Position numbers and translations under genes: made by a program
Assembly (NCBI RefSeq): GCF_030486405.1
Contig: NZ_CP129613.1
Coordinates: forward strand, 4,588,001 to 4,652,000
DNA length: 64,000 bases
Source: Mycolicibacterium sp. HK-90
GTDB lineage: Bacteria; Actinomycetota; Actinomycetes; Mycobacteriales; Mycobacteriaceae
Reading direction: 5' to 3'
The notes under the pieces: generated by a model
Databases searched by the model: none
Told to the model about the DNA's origin: nothing
Seen by the model: only the letters and a program-made list of their open reading frames with translations
Shown: piece after piece, positions 1 through 10,312 of the stretch
Layout: each line of letters begins with the position of its first letter
Position numbering within the stretch: the stretch's first letter is position 1

Positions 1-173
1 CAATCCTGCTCACCGCCGGTGACGTCGACGAGGCAGTGTCAGGCATCCTGACCAACGGGCTGGCGGCCAGTGACGTCAACGGCGAATCGGTGCCGTCGGG
101 CTTCGCCCGCATCGATGCCTTCCGGGTCGGCATCCTCGGCGACGAGGAGCGCTGCTTCAAACGGTTCGCCTGA
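1..173 (+). CDS. C-terminal fragment, probable neutral zinc metallopeptidase
   Basis: An open frame enters from the left edge and stops with TGA at 171-173, so only about 56 C-terminal residues are visible. The fragment contains AGDVDEAVSGILTNG, then VPSGFARIDAFRVG, and ends near a single cysteine. This resembles the tail of the YpfJ/Rv2575-type neutral zinc metallopeptidase family, where a 'GDVDEAL' helix is followed by an F-x-R-x-x-x-F-x-x-G segment. The HExxH catalytic part lies outside the window, so the family call rests on recall of the C-terminal pattern only. Being a fragment is an effect of the window edge, not evidence of a broken gene. Confidence 0.45.
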   Translation, partial: ILLTAGDVDEAVSGILTNGLAASDVNGESVPSGFARIDAFRVGILGDEERCFKRFA

Positions 174-203
174 CCGCCGTCCGATCTGCTCCTCGCGTGC
201 GGG

Positions 204-929
204 TCACACCACCTTCGTGGTCCCGTACCAGGCCAGCACCGCCTCGGATTCATCGGTCGACCGGGTGAGCACCGCGTAGGACCGGATGAACGACTGCCCC
301 ACGCAGCCGTCGATCTTGACCCGGAAGTTGCTGATCATCACCCACGGCTCGGTGCCCTTGAATTCCTTCTCCGTCACCGGGATGAGGTTGATGATGCCGG
401 GCTTGAGACCGATGGTGATACCCCCGCCGATGTTGGCGCCCACCCCGGGCAGGATGCCCTCGGGCCAGGGCGAGGCCATATCGGTGCCGAGAATTCCGAT
501 GGACGAGTTGAGCCCGGCGGTGCCGGTCAGCGCCACGCCGTTGGACGTGCTCATGTCGATGCCGCAACCGATCTGGTAGCCGGCCTCCAAGGTGCCGCCG
601 GGCTTGTCACCGCCGTCGGGGCCGCTCATCGTGCCGCGGTAGGTCCCCCCGACGACGTACTCGCGGGACGAGATCGCGGTGGTGAGAGGTGGCACCGAGG
701 CCTGGGTCTCGTCACTGGCCGACACGGTCAGGTCCCACCCGTCCGGGGTCTTGAGGGTTGCCGGCGGCGTCGACTCGACCAGGCCGGGCGCCGGTTCCCC
801 CGGCGCGGGCACCACGTCGGCGACCACCTCGACTTCGGGTGCGACGACAGGATCGGCCGACGCCGGTGACACCGATGCCGCGCCCGCCAGGCACACGGCG
901 GTGAGCAGTCCGAACGAGCGAATCAACAC
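204..929 (-). CDS. MspA-family porin-like exported protein
   Basis: A 241-residue protein with a clear Sec signal peptide (hydrophobic residues 6-18, predicted cleavage after SPASA at residue 25). It is followed by a Pro/Val-rich linker and a beta-rich domain. The segment GTLEAGYQIGCGIDMSTSNG at about residues 112-131 is the signature of the MspA family, which includes the octameric outer-membrane porins of rapidly growing mycobacteria. This member differs from classical MspA by its proline-rich N-terminal linker and extra cysteines, so whether it forms a channel is not shown. The start is GTG at 929 with a GAGAGG Shine-Dalgarno-like sequence just upstream. It is a single gene on the minus strand. 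Confidence 0.8.
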   Translation of the reverse strand: MLIRSFGLLTAVCLAGAASVSPASADPVVAPEVEVVADVVPAPGEPAPGLVESTPPATLKTPDGWDLTVSASDETQASVPPLTTAISSREYVVGGTYRGTMSGPDGGDKPGGTLEAGYQIGCGIDMSTSNGVALTGTAGLNSSIGILGTDMASPWPEGILPGVGANIGGGITIGLKPGIINLIPVTEKEFKGTEPWVMISNFRVKIDGCVGQSFIRSYAVLTRSTDESEAVLAWYGTTKVV

Positions 930-1005
930 GGGCGGCCTCTCGTTACAGTTCCCCGCGGGAACGTACCGCCTATTTCTTTACCCGACCGTTACCACCGGTC
1001 GACAC

Positions 1006-1854
1006 TCAGGTGGGCATTTTCAGGACGAACCCGGACTCCAGCGCCACCCAGCAGGCGCCGTCGGGACCGATCGCGAGGCCGTGCGGTTCGCTGCCGGACG
1101 GTAGGTCGATCGTCACGACATCCCCGTCACCGCTGATCCGGGCGATCTGGTCGGCACCCCACAGACTGACCCACACCCCGTCGGTCGGGTCAGCGACCAC
1201 CGCATGCGGTTTACCCGGGAGGTCGAGCTCCTGGATGGCGTCATTGACCGGGATCCGGCCGATCTTGTCCGCGCGGATCTCGGTGAACCACACGGCGTCG
1301 TCATGAGTGGCCGCGATGCCAACGGGACCGGCTGCGGCAGTGGGTAATTCGCGCACCGTGAGCGCCCCGCGGATGGTCAGCCGGCCCACCGCGCCGGTCT
1401 CGTTGAGCGTGAACCACAGCGCATCGTCGGGACCCTTGGTGATCATCGACGGCATTCCGCCTACCGTGGCCGCAGTGGTGATCTCACCATCGGTGCCGAT
1501 CCGGCCGATCGTCCCCGACGACATCGTGGTGAACCACAACGCTTCGTCGGGACCCGCGGTGATCCCGAACGGTGCACTGCCGTCGGGCAATTCAAACGAG
1601 CTCAACTCCCCGGCCGTGGTGATCCGACCGATCCGATCATCGCCGGACCGGGTGAACCACAGGGCCCCGTCGGGTCCGGCCACGATGATCGAGGGACGCG
1701 CGCACTCCCCTACCGGGAACCGGGTGACCTCACCGCTCGCCGACACCCGGGCGACATCTCCGCTGTGAACCAGGGTCACCCACATCGCGCCGTCGCTGCC
1801 GGCGGCCAGCGCGTACGGTCCACCGTCGAGCTGAACTTTGAGCGCTTTACTCAA
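1006..1854 (-). CDS. streptogramin (virginiamycin B) lyase-like beta-propeller
   Basis: A 282-residue protein made of repeated blades of the form GPDGALWFT...IGRI, about 42 residues each, the seven-bladed propeller of Vgb lyases, which linearise type B streptogramins. In the staphylococcal enzyme the catalytic residues are His228, Glu268 and His270. Here H217 (KPHAVV) and the pair E256/H258 (SEPHGL) are present at matching spacing. There is no signal peptide, so it is probably cytosolic. The start is TTG at 1854, overlapping the glgP stop as TTGA and suggesting translational coupling. Many genomic Vgb homologues have unknown substrates, so activity on streptogramins is inference. Confidence 0.75.
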   Translation of the reverse strand: MSKALKVQLDGGPYALAAGSDGAMWVTLVHSGDVARVSASGEVTRFPVGECARPSIIVAGPDGALWFTRSGDDRIGRITTAGELSSFELPDGSAPFGITAGPDEALWFTTMSSGTIGRIGTDGEITTAATVGGMPSMITKGPDDALWFTLNETGAVGRLTIRGALTVRELPTAAAGPVGIAATHDDAVWFTEIRADKIGRIPVNDAIQELDLPGKPHAVVADPTDGVWVSLWGADQIARISGDGDVVTIDLPSGSEPHGLAIGPDGACWVALESGFVLKMPT

Positions 1855-4472
1855 GCCAGTGCCACCAAGCCCAGCTCATTGTCGGCCGTGAGCAGCCGAT
1901 GGTGCGGCAGCACCCGGACGGTGTAACCCACCGGCCCGGCGACCGGCAGCGGGGCCGTGGTCGAGAAGACGTCGGTGCCGCCGTCGGCCGATCCGGTGTG
2001 CGTCATCGGCACCGTCACCGGGTTCACGATCACGTCACTGGCGTCCACCCGGCCCAGTACCGCCTGCACCGTGACCTCGTCGGGCCGCAGGCCGGCCAGC
2101 TGCACCGTGGCGCACAGGGTCAGCTCCGACCCCAGCAACGGGGTGTCGGGCAGGCCGTAGCTGTCCACATCGGTGACCTGGATCTTCGGCCAGGCTTCCT
2201 GAACCCGTCGCCGGTAGTCGGCCAGTTCGCGCGCCGCGCCGAACGGCTCACCCGAGGTGGCCTCGACGGTCTGGCGCAACGACAGCGCGGAGGGCAGGTA
2301 GTACTGCTCGGTGTAGTCCCGCACCATGCGGGAGGCCAGCACCTTCGGACCGAGCACCTGCAGGGTGTGGCGCACCATCTCGACCCAACGGGTCGGCACC
2401 CCGTTCTCGTCGCGCTCGTAGAACTTCGGCGTCACGGCGTGTTCGAGGAGGTCGTAGAGGGCCGCGGCCTCCAGGTCGTCGCGCCGGGCCTCGTCGGCGA
2501 CCCCGTCGGCGGTCGGGATCTCCCAGCCGTTCTCGCCGTCGTACCACTCATCCCACCAGCCGTCCCTGATCGACAGGTTCAGGCCGCCGTTGAGCGCACT
2601 CTTCATCCCCGACGTACCGCAGGCCTCCAACGGGCGCAGCGGATTGTTCAGCCAGACATCGCAACCCCAGTACAACAACCGGGCCATCGACATGTCGTAA
2701 TCCGGCAGGAACGCGATCCGGTGGCGCACCTCCGGCCGGTCGGCGAACCGAACGATCTGCTGGATCAGCGCCTTGCCGCCGTCATCGGCGGGGTGCGACT
2801 TGCCCGCCACGATCAACTGCACCGGGCGCTTCTCGTCGAGCAGCAGTTTTTCCAGCCGCTCCGGGTCGCGCAACATCAACGTCAGGCGCTTATAGGTGGG
2901 CACCCGCCGGGCGAAACCGACGGTCAGCACCGATGGATCGAAAGCCGTTGCGATCCAGCCCAGTTCGGCCTCGGACGCACCGCGTTCCAGCCAGGAGCGG
3001 CGCAGCCGTTCACGCACGTCGGCGATCAGCGTCTCCCGCAATTGCGAACGGATCGACCACATGTGCCCCGGGTCCACCTCCTGCAGGCGCTCCCACACCG
3101 CAGGTTCGGCGGCCTCGGAACCGATCAACTCGCGGCCCAGGGCCAGCCATTGCGGGGCCGCCCAGGTCGGTGCGTGCACACCGTTGGTGATCGATCCGAT
3201 CGGCACCTCCGGCCGGTCGAAGCCCGGCCACAGGTCGTTGAACATGGCCCGGCTGACCCGACCGTGCAGCAGAGACACCCCGTTGGCCCGTTGCGCCAGC
3301 CGAAGACCCATGTGCGCCATGTTGAACTTCGAGGGATCGTCCTCGGCACCGAACGCGATCACCCGCTCCAGCGGCACGCCGGGAAGCAGGCGACTGTCGG
3401 GCGGCCCGCTCCATTGACGCTCTTCGCGCGAGCGCTCATCGGCTGGGCTGCCGAAGTAGCGCCTGATCATCTCGACCGGGAATCGGTCGATCCCGGCAGG
3501 CACCGGGGTATGGGTGGTGAACACGGTCGAGGACCGCACCACGGTCAACGCGGTGTCGAAATCCAGCCCGGCGGCGACCAGTTCGCGGATACGTTCCACG
3601 CCGAGGAACCCGGCGTGGCCCTCGTTCATGTGGAACACCTCAGGGGCGGGCAGGTTTTCGATCTCGGTGAATGCGCGGATCGCTCGGATGCCGCCGATGC
3701 CGGCCAGGATCTCCTGCTTGATGCGATGTTCTTGATCGCCGCCGTAGAGCCGGTCGGTGACACCGCGCAGTTCGTGTTCGTTCTCGGGGACGTCGGAATC
3801 GAGCAGGAGCAACGGGATCCGTCCCACCTGCGCGATCCACACCCGTGCCCTCAGCTCACGGGCGTCAGGAAGCGCCAGCGTCACCAGCACCGGCGCGCCG
3901 GACGCATCGGTGAGCAGGCGCAGCGGCAACCCCTGCGGGTCCAGCGACGGATAGGTCTCGTGCTGCCAGCCGTCGGCGGTCAGGGACTGCCGGAAGTAAC
4001 CCGAGCGGTAGTACAGGCCGACCGCGACCAACGGCAGACCCAGATCCGACGCGGATTTCAGATGATCTCCGGCGAGGATGCCGAGACCGCCCGAATAGTT
4101 GGGCAGCACCTCGGCGACGCCGAACTCCATCGAGAAGTACGCGATCCCCTTCGGCATCTCGACACCGTCGGCGATCTGCTGCTGGTACCACAACGGCCGC
4201 CCGAGGTAGTTGTCGAGGTCGCCGGCCAACTCGTCGAGCCGACTCAGGAAAGATTCGTCCCCGGCGAGCTCGTCGAGCCGTTGCGGGCTCACCGCCCCGA
4301 GCAACGCCACCGGGTCGCCGTTCGTCTGCTGCCACAGCTCGGAATCGACCACAGCAAACAGATCCTGGGTCGGTTTGTGCCAGGACCAGCGCAGGTTGAT
4401 CGACAGTCGTTCCAGCGCCGACAACCGCTCGGGAAGGTGAGCGCGGACAGTGAACCTTCTCAGGGCTTTCAC
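1851..4472 (-). CDS. glgP: alpha-glucan (glycogen) phosphorylase
   Basis: A GT35 phosphorylase of 873 residues that releases glucose-1-phosphate from alpha-1,4-glucan using pyridoxal phosphate. It begins like mycobacterial GlgP, with KALRRFTVRAHLPERL followed by the N-terminal DUF3417 region. The PLP-binding segment CGTSGMKSALNGG places the lysine at about residue 624. I chose GTG at 4472 because it matches the usual N-terminus and has an AAGG-type ribosome site. A TTG at 4493 would add seven residues. It is divergent from glgE across about 150 bp and is the Rv1328 orthologue by synteny. It probably recycles glucan made by the adjacent GlgE-GlgB route. Confidence 0.93.
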   Translation of the reverse strand: MKALRRFTVRAHLPERLSALERLSINLRWSWHKPTQDLFAVVDSELWQQTNGDPVALLGAVSPQRLDELAGDESFLSRLDELAGDLDNYLGRPLWYQQQIADGVEMPKGIAYFSMEFGVAEVLPNYSGGLGILAGDHLKSASDLGLPLVAVGLYYRSGYFRQSLTADGWQHETYPSLDPQGLPLRLLTDASGAPVLVTLALPDARELRARVWIAQVGRIPLLLLDSDVPENEHELRGVTDRLYGGDQEHRIKQEILAGIGGIRAIRAFTEIENLPAPEVFHMNEGHAGFLGVERIRELVAAGLDFDTALTVVRSSTVFTTHTPVPAGIDRFPVEMIRRYFGSPADERSREERQWSGPPDSRLLPGVPLERVIAFGAEDDPSKFNMAHMGLRLAQRANGVSLLHGRVSRAMFNDLWPGFDRPEVPIGSITNGVHAPTWAAPQWLALGRELIGSEAAEPAVWERLQEVDPGHMWSIRSQLRETLIADVRERLRRSWLERGASEAELGWIATAFDPSVLTVGFARRVPTYKRLTLMLRDPERLEKLLLDEKRPVQLIVAGKSHPADDGGKALIQQIVRFADRPEVRHRIAFLPDYDMSMARLLYWGCDVWLNNPLRPLEACGTSGMKSALNGGLNLSIRDGWWDEWYDGENGWEIPTADGVADEARRDDLEAAALYDLLEHAVTPKFYERDENGVPTRWVEMVRHTLQVLGPKVLASRMVRDYTEQYYLPSALSLRQTVEATSGEPFGAARELADYRRRVQEAWPKIQVTDVDSYGLPDTPLLGSELTLCATVQLAGLRPDEVTVQAVLGRVDASDVIVNPVTVPMTHTGSADGGTDVFSTTAPLPVAGPVGYTVRVLPHHRLLTADNELGLVALA

Positions 4473-4623
4473 GCGAACCAACCTTACTGACAAATCCCGT
4501 TCGTGCAGCCGCGAGCGATGTCCGTACAGAAGGCGTTCAGCTTGCGCTTAGCGCCCGCGAGATTGGGCAGCCCACTACGGTGGGTATCAGACGCGACGAG
4601 GCGAACGAACGAGAGACAGCCGC

Positions 4624-6732
4624 TTGACCGTGGACGACGTGAGGAGTGGATGGGTGGCCGGTCGTATCGGAATCGACGATGTCGCGCCAGTGGTTCTCGG
4701 CGGACAGTTCCCGGCAAAAGCCGTCGTGGGCGAGGTGGTGCCGGTCCGCGCGACGGTCTGGCGTGAAGGCCACGACGCGGTGTCGGCCACTCTGGTGGTG
4801 CGCTACCTGGGCACGGACTACCCACGGCTGGCCACCGGCCCGGGTACCGCATCGGTACCGGTGCCCATCGATACGGTGATGCAGCCCACCGCGCGGATCA
4901 AACCGCAGGCCCTTCCCATGTCCACCGGACACATCCCCGATGTCTTCCACGGCCAGTTCACCCCCGACAGCGTGGGGTTGTGGACCTACCGGGTCGACGG
5001 CTGGGGTGATCCACTGGCCACCTGGCGGCACGCGGTCGAGGCCAAGCTCGGCGCCGGCCAGAGCGAGGCGGAGCTGTCGAACGACCTGCTGGTCGGCGCC
5101 CGCCTGCTGGAACGCGCCGCCGCCGGCATCCCCCGCAAACTGCGCGATCCGCTGATCGAGGCGGCCGCGGCGCTGCGCACCCCCGGCGACCCGTTCCTGC
5201 GGGCCGGAGCCGCGCTGTCCGAAGAGGTCACCGAGCTGCTCGAGCAGTACCCGCTGCGTGAGTTGGTCACCCGCGGTGAGCAATACGGGGTCTGGGTGGA
5301 CCGGCCCCTGGCCCGGTTCTCGGCGTGGTACGAGCTGTTCCCGCGGTCGACCGGCGGCTGGGATGCGGCCGGACATCCCGTCCACGGCACGTTCGCGACG
5401 GCTGCCGAGCAACTGCCCCGGATCGCCCGGATGGGTTTCAACATCGTCTACCTGCCGCCCATCCACCCGATCGGCAAGGTGCACCGCAAGGGCCGCAACA
5501 ACGCCGTCACCGCCGGACCCGGCGACGTCGGGTCGCCGTGGGCCATCGGAAGCGACGAGGGCGGCCACGACGCCGTACATCCGGCACTTGGCACCATCGA
5601 GGACTTCGACGCCTTCGTCTCCGCGGCCCGCACGCAAGGCGTCGAGGTGGCGCTGGATCTTGCGCTGCAGTGCGCGCCGGATCACCCATGGGCCGCAGCG
5701 CATCCGGAGTGGTTCACGGTCCTGCCCGACGGCACCATCGCCTACGCCGAGAACCCGCCCAAGAAGTACCAGGACATCTACCCACTGAACTTCGACAACG
5801 ATCCCGCCGGCCTCTACCACGAGGTGTTGCGGGTGGTCCGGTTCTGGATTTCACACGGTGTCAAGGTCTTTCGCGTCGACAACCCGCACACCAAGCCACC
5901 CAACTTCTGGGTCTGGCTGATCGCCGAGATCAAGAACGAAGATCCGGACGTGCTGTTCCTGTCCGAGGCCTTCACCCGGCCGGCCCGACTGTACGGCCTG
6001 GCCAAACGGGGCTTCACGCAGTCCTACACGTACTTCACCTGGCGCACCAACAAGTGGGAGCTCACCGAGTTCGGCAACGAGATCACCGCCAATGCCGACA
6101 ACGCGCGGCCCAGCCTGTGGGTCAACACCCCCGACATCCTGCACGAATCGCTACAGCACGGTGGCCCGGGCATGTTCGCGATCCGGGCGGTACTGGCGGC
6201 CACGATGAGTTCGTCGTGGGGCATGTACTCGGGTTTCGAGCTCTTCGAACACCGGGCCGTCCGGGAGGGCAGCGAGGAGTACCTGGACTCCGAGAAGTAC
6301 GAGCTGCGCCCCCGCGACTTCGCGGCAGCACTCGCCGAGGGACGCTCCCTCGAACCGCTTGTGTCCCGCCTCAACGAGATCCGGCGCCTGCATCCGGCGC
6401 TGCGCCAGCTCCGCACCCTCACCTTCCACCACATCGACAACGACGCGCTGCTGGCCTACAGCAAGTTCGATCCGATCACCGGGGACACCGTGCTCGTGGT
6501 GGTCACGCTCAACCCGTTCAGCGCGGAGGAAGCCACATTGTGGTTGAACATGGAGGCGCTGGGTATGGAATGGCATGACCGGTTCTGGGTACGCGACGAG
6601 ATCACCGGCGAGGAATATCAGTGGGGGCAGTCGAATTACGTCCGCATCGACCCCGCCAAGGCGGTGGCACATGTGCTGAACATGCCACTCGTACCCTATG
6701 AGCAACGACTGGGCTTGCTACGCAGGGAATGA
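4624..6732 (+). CDS. glgE: alpha-1,4-glucan:maltose-1-phosphate maltosyltransferase
   Basis: A GH13_3 enzyme of 702 residues that transfers maltosyl units from maltose-1-phosphate onto alpha-1,4-glucan, the key step of the trehalose-to-glucan GlgE pathway. The sequence closely follows M. tuberculosis GlgE, including [16 protein letters not shown] and [14 protein letters not shown]. The nucleophile is D419 (FRVDNPHTK) and the acid/base is E448 (FLSEAF). Their spacing of 29 matches the characterised Streptomyces enzyme (D394/E423). The annotated start is TTG at 4624; GTG at 4630 is equally possible. It lies 7 nt upstream of glgB, so the two are an operon. Confidence 0.96.
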   Translation: MTVDDVRSGWVAGRIGIDDVAPVVLGGQFPAKAVVGEVVPVRATVWREGHDAVSATLVVRYLGTDYPRLATGPGTASVPVPIDTVMQPTARIKPQALPMSTGHIPDVFHGQFTPDSVGLWTYRVDGWGDPLATWRHAVEAKLGAGQSEAELSNDLLVGARLLERAAAGIPRKLRDPLIEAAAALRTPGDPFLRAGAALSEEVTELLEQYPLRELVTRGEQYGVWVDRPLARFSAWYELFPRSTGGWDAAGHPVHGTFATAAEQLPRIARMGFNIVYLPPIHPIGKVHRKGRNNAVTAGPGDVGSPWAIGSDEGGHDAVHPALGTIEDFDAFVSAARTQGVEVALDLALQCAPDHPWAAAHPEWFTVLPDGTIAYAENPPKKYQDIYPLNFDNDPAGLYHEVLRVVRFWISHGVKVFRVDNPHTKPPNFWVWLIAEIKNEDPDVLFLSEAFTRPARLYGLAKRGFTQSYTYFTWRTNKWELTEFGNEITANADNARPSLWVNTPDILHESLQHGGPGMFAIRAVLAATMSSSWGMYSGFELFEHRAVREGSEEYLDSEKYELRPRDFAAALAEGRSLEPLVSRLNEIRRLHPALRQLRTLTFHHIDNDALLAYSKFDPITGDTVLVVVTLNPFSAEEATLWLNMEALGMEWHDRFWVRDEITGEEYQWGQSNYVRIDPAKAVAHVLNMPLVPYEQRLGLLRRE

Positions 6733-6739
6733 GAACACG

Positions 6740-8947
6740 ATGACGAGAAGCAATCACCTGACCGACACGCATCTGCGGCCCGACCCAACCGACATCCAGC
6801 GGCTGCTGATCGGCCAGCACCATGATCCGCATTCGGTGCTCGGCGCTCACGAGTATTCCGGCCGCACCGTGATCCGGGCCTATCGCCCGCACGCCGCCAA
6901 GGTGGTGGCGGTGATCGGCGGTGATCGATTCCCGTTGCAACACATCGAATCCGGGCTCTTCGCGGTGGCCGTCCCGTTCACCAACCTGGCTGACTACCGG
7001 TTGGAGATCAGTTACCCGGGCGCCGACGACACCATCTTCACCCACACCACCGCCGACGCCTACCGCTTCCTGCCCACCCTCGGTGAGCTCGATCTGCACC
7101 TGTTCTCCGAAGGGCGGCACGAGCGGCTGTGGGAGATCCTCGGCGCGCATCCGCGTAGCTTCACCACCCCCGACGGCATCGTGGAAGGTGTGTCGTTCGC
7201 CGTATGGGCGCCGAATGCCAAGGGCGTCAGTGTGGTCGGCGACTTCAATCACTGGGACGGCAACGAGGCACAGATGCGGGTGATGGGCTCGTCAGGTGTC
7301 TGGGAGCTGTTCTGGCCCGGTTTCCCTGCCGACGGGTTGTACAAGTTCCGGGTTCACGGGGCCGGCGGTGTCACCACCGACCGGGCCGACCCGATGGCCT
7401 TCGCCACCGAGGTACCGCCCCAGACCGCGTCCCGGGTGACCACCAGTTCCTACACGTGGCGTGATGGCGAGTGGATGACCCGCAGGGCCGCGCAGAACCC
7501 GGTGTTCGAGCCGATGAGCACCTACGAGGTGCACCTGATGTCCTGGCGCCCCGGGCTCAGTTACCGGCAGCTGGCCACCGAGCTCACCGAATATGTTGTG
7601 GAGCAGGGGTTCACCCATGTTGAGCTGCTCCCGGTCGCCGAGCATCCGTTCGGCGGCTCTTGGGGCTATCAGGTCACCTCCTACTACGCGCCGACCTCCC
7701 GGCTCGGCACTCCCGACGATTTCCGCTACCTCGTGGACACCCTGCATCGGGCCGGGATCGGGGTGATCGTGGACTGGGTGCCGGCCCACTTCCCGAAGGA
7801 CGCATGGGCTCTGGGGCGGTTCGACGGCACCCCGCTCTACGAACATTCCGACCCGCACCGCGGGGAGCAACTGGACTGGGGTACTTACGTTTTCGACTTC
7901 GGACGCCCCGAGGTGCGCAACTTCCTGGTCGCCAACGCGCTGTACTGGCTGCAGGAATACCACGTCGACGGCCTCCGGGTCGACGCCGTCGCCTCGATGC
8001 TCTACCTCGACTACTCCCGCCCCGAGGGCGGCTGGACGCCCAACATCCACGGCGGCCGGGAGAACCTGGAGGCGGTGCAGTTCCTCCAGGAGATGAACGC
8101 CACGGTGCACAAGCTGAGCCCGGGCATCGTCACCATCGCCGAGGAGTCGACCTCCTGGCCCGGTGTCACCCGGCCGACCAACCTTGGCGGCCTCGGCTTC
8201 TCGATGAAGTGGAACATGGGCTGGATGAACGACACGCTCGACTACGTCAGCCATGATCCGGTGCACCGCAGTTATCACCACCACGAGATGACGTTCTCGA
8301 TGCTGTACGCGTTCAGCGAGAACTACGTGCTGCCGATCAGCCACGACGAGGTTGTGCACGGCAAGGGCACGCTGTGGGGCCGGATGCCCGGCGACGATCA
8401 CGCCAAGGCCGCGGGGCTGCGCAGCCTGCTGGCCTATCAGTGGGCGCATCCGGGCAAGCAATTGCTGTTCATGGGTCAGGAATTCGGGCAACGGGCCGAA
8501 TGGTCGGAGGAGCGCGGGCTCGACTGGTACCAACTCGACGAGCAGGGCTTCTCCGGCGGCGTCCAACGGCTGGTGCGTGATCTCAACGGGATCTACCGCC
8601 GCCACTCCGCACTGTGGAGTCGCGATACCAGCCCCGAGGGCTACTCCTGGATCGACGCCAACGACTCGGCCAACAACGTACTGAGCTTCCTGCGATTCGG
8701 CGCCGACGGTTCCGTGCTGGCCTGTGTGGTCAACTTCGCCGGCAGTGAGCACAGCGAATACCGGCTCGGGTTGCCGCACGCCGGCGCCTGGCAGGAGGTG
8801 CTGAACACCGACGCGACCATCTACAACGGGTCGGGCATCGGAAACCTGGGCGCGGTGCAGGCGACCGACGAACCGTGGCACGGCCGTCCGGCCTCGGCAG
8901 TGATGGTGCTGCCGCCGCTGGCGATGCTCTGGTTCGAGCCCGCCTGA
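6740..8947 (+). CDS. glgB: 1,4-alpha-glucan branching enzyme
   Basis: A GH13_9 branching enzyme of 735 residues that introduces alpha-1,6 branches into the glucan elongated by GlgE. It has an N-terminal CBM48 region ([12 protein letters not shown]), a TIM-barrel core and a C-terminal beta domain. Catalytic residues are D415 in [10 protein letters not shown] and E468 in TIAEEST. The D-to-E spacing of 53 is the same as in M. tuberculosis GlgB (D411/E464). The ATG at 6740 is preferred over an upstream in-frame ATG at 6698, because the shorter form gives the normal N-terminus and the longer one would overlap glgE. It is the second gene of the glgE-glgB operon. Confidence 0.96.
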   Translation: MTRSNHLTDTHLRPDPTDIQRLLIGQHHDPHSVLGAHEYSGRTVIRAYRPHAAKVVAVIGGDRFPLQHIESGLFAVAVPFTNLADYRLEISYPGADDTIFTHTTADAYRFLPTLGELDLHLFSEGRHERLWEILGAHPRSFTTPDGIVEGVSFAVWAPNAKGVSVVGDFNHWDGNEAQMRVMGSSGVWELFWPGFPADGLYKFRVHGAGGVTTDRADPMAFATEVPPQTASRVTTSSYTWRDGEWMTRRAAQNPVFEPMSTYEVHLMSWRPGLSYRQLATELTEYVVEQGFTHVELLPVAEHPFGGSWGYQVTSYYAPTSRLGTPDDFRYLVDTLHRAGIGVIVDWVPAHFPKDAWALGRFDGTPLYEHSDPHRGEQLDWGTYVFDFGRPEVRNFLVANALYWLQEYHVDGLRVDAVASMLYLDYSRPEGGWTPNIHGGRENLEAVQFLQEMNATVHKLSPGIVTIAEESTSWPGVTRPTNLGGLGFSMKWNMGWMNDTLDYVSHDPVHRSYHHHEMTFSMLYAFSENYVLPISHDEVVHGKGTLWGRMPGDDHAKAAGLRSLLAYQWAHPGKQLLFMGQEFGQRAEWSEERGLDWYQLDEQGFSGGVQRLVRDLNGIYRRHSALWSRDTSPEGYSWIDANDSANNVLSFLRFGADGSVLACVVNFAGSEHSEYRLGLPHAGAWQEVLNTDATIYNGSGIGNLGAVQATDEPWHGRPASAVMVLPPLAMLWFEPA

Positions 8948-8971
8948 CCTACACCCGCGAGCAGGAGAAGG

Positions 8972-9868
8972 TCAGTACAGCGCGTTGGCCAGATTGCGCC
9001 GGCCCGCGACCACGTCGGGGTCGGCCGCGTCGAACAGGTCGAACAACTCGACGAGCCGAGTCCGAACCTTGGTCCGGTCGTCCCCTGCGGTGCGTTTGAT
9101 CAGCGCGATGAGCCGGTCGAAGGCCGCTGACACCTGCTGCGCGAGGATCTCGGCGTCGGCCGCGGCGAACGCGGCCTCGATGTCGTCGGGAGCCGCGTCG
9201 GCCGCCGCCACCGCATCGGGACGCTGCGCGCTGGCCCGCTCCAGGAACGCGATCTGCCGCACCGCGCCCTTGGCTTCGGCGTGGTTGGGCTGGGCATCGA
9301 GAATCGCCTGATAGGCGGCTCGTGCCGCGGCGAAGTTCCCCTCGTCCAGATGCGCGCGGGCAGCGGCCAGCTCGGGGTCGACCTGTTCGGGCTCACCGTC
9401 ACCGCCACCGGTCAGCTTGCCCGCGGTCGCCTCGAGCAGCGAGTCGACCCAGCGACGCAACTGGTCGGCCGGCTGCGTGCCCTGGAAGCTGGCGACCGGC
9501 TGGCCGCCCGCGAGCGCGACCACCGTCGGCACACCCTGGATGCCGAACATCTGCGCCACCCGGGGCGCGGTGTCGACGTTGACCAGGCCGAGCGACCACT
9601 TGCCGTTGTCGGCGGCGGCCAGGCCTGCCAGGGCGTCCCCGAGCGCCAGGCTGGCCTCACTGCGCGGCGACAGCAGCAGCACCACCACCGGCACCTGGCC
9701 GGACCGGACCAGCACCTCGGCCTCGAAGTTGGCCTCGGTGACCTCGGTGACGTTCGGGCCGCCGGGTGCACCGGGGCTGTCGCCGCCCGTGGCGGGCCGC
9801 TGCTTGAGTGCCGAGAGATCAACCGCACCGGCCAGCGCCGGGCCGACAGAAGGTCGTGGACGAGTCAC
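8972..9868 (-). CDS. thioredoxin-domain co-chaperone, YbbN/CnoX-like (Rv1324 type)
   Basis: A 298-residue protein with a thioredoxin fold at about residues 40-145 (VEVTEANFEAEV-like start, FGIQGVPTVVALAGG) followed by a helical TPR-like C-terminal half (LDEGNFAAARAAYQAIL). The usual CxxC redox pair is replaced by S-P-R-S, so it cannot act as a dithiol oxidoreductase. This architecture and loss match the YbbN/CnoX group, which helps chaperones protect proteins during oxidative stress. The start is GTG at 9868. It is convergent with glgB across 24 nt and is the synteny counterpart of Rv1324. The role in this organism is inferred from the family. Confidence 0.85.
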   Translation of the reverse strand: MTRPRPSVGPALAGAVDLSALKQRPATGGDSPGAPGGPNVTEVTEANFEAEVLVRSGQVPVVVLLLSPRSEASLALGDALAGLAAADNGKWSLGLVNVDTAPRVAQMFGIQGVPTVVALAGGQPVASFQGTQPADQLRRWVDSLLEATAGKLTGGGDGEPEQVDPELAAARAHLDEGNFAAARAAYQAILDAQPNHAEAKGAVRQIAFLERASAQRPDAVAAADAAPDDIEAAFAAADAEILAQQVSAAFDRLIALIKRTAGDDRTKVRTRLVELFDLFDAADPDVVAGRRNLANALY

Positions 9869-9881
9869 GCCACCAAGTCTG

Positions 9882-10265
9882 TCACGTCGTTTCCGGAACA
9901 GCCCCGCCCGGTTGCACCGTGGCTGCCGCTACGCCAGTTGCTTCCAGCCGGGCGGTGCGATCGGCCCAGATGACGAAGATCACACTGCCCAAGGGCACGA
10001 TGCTGGCCAGCAACGCCAGAATCCAGGTGACGACGTCCCACTTTCGGGCGAGTCCGACCAGGACCGCCGCGATCACGAACGCGACGAAGATGCCGCCATG
10101 GATCGGCCCGAACACCTTCACACCGATCTCGGTGCGGGGACTGCCCAGGTACTTGAAGTACATCCCGACCAGCAGACCGGCCCAGCTGAGCGCTTCAGCG
10201 AGGGCGATCAGCCGAAACCAGCCGGGGATCGAGCGCAGGTCGAAGGAGCTTGTCATGGGCGCCAT
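9882..10265 (-). CDS. DUF3817 family small membrane protein
   Basis: A 127-residue integral membrane protein with about three hydrophobic segments (near residues 18-38, 52-70 and 78-98) and the motif FGPIHGGIFVAFV characteristic of DUF3817/YdzA-like proteins. A Glu-rich first helix (LIALAEALSWAGLL) is also typical. The function of the family is unknown. ATG at 10265 is the listed start; a second ATG three codons later at 10256 is possible, and neither has a strong ribosome site. It lies 13 nt upstream of the thioredoxin-like gene on the same strand, so the two may be co-transcribed. Confidence 0.8.
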   Translation of the reverse strand: MAPMTSSFDLRSIPGWFRLIALAEALSWAGLLVGMYFKYLGSPRTEIGVKVFGPIHGGIFVAFVIAAVLVGLARKWDVVTWILALLASIVPLGSVIFVIWADRTARLEATGVAAATVQPGGAVPETT

Positions 10266-10312
10266 TGTGCCCGACCCGCCGGCTAGCTACTACACGCTGT
10301 CGTTGATTGCTG

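Noticed and set aside
1899..4490. 863-codon plus-strand frame opposite glgP
   Set aside because: It is the antisense of a clear glycogen phosphorylase, with His/Arg/Gln-rich low-complexity translation caused by high GC and no motif.
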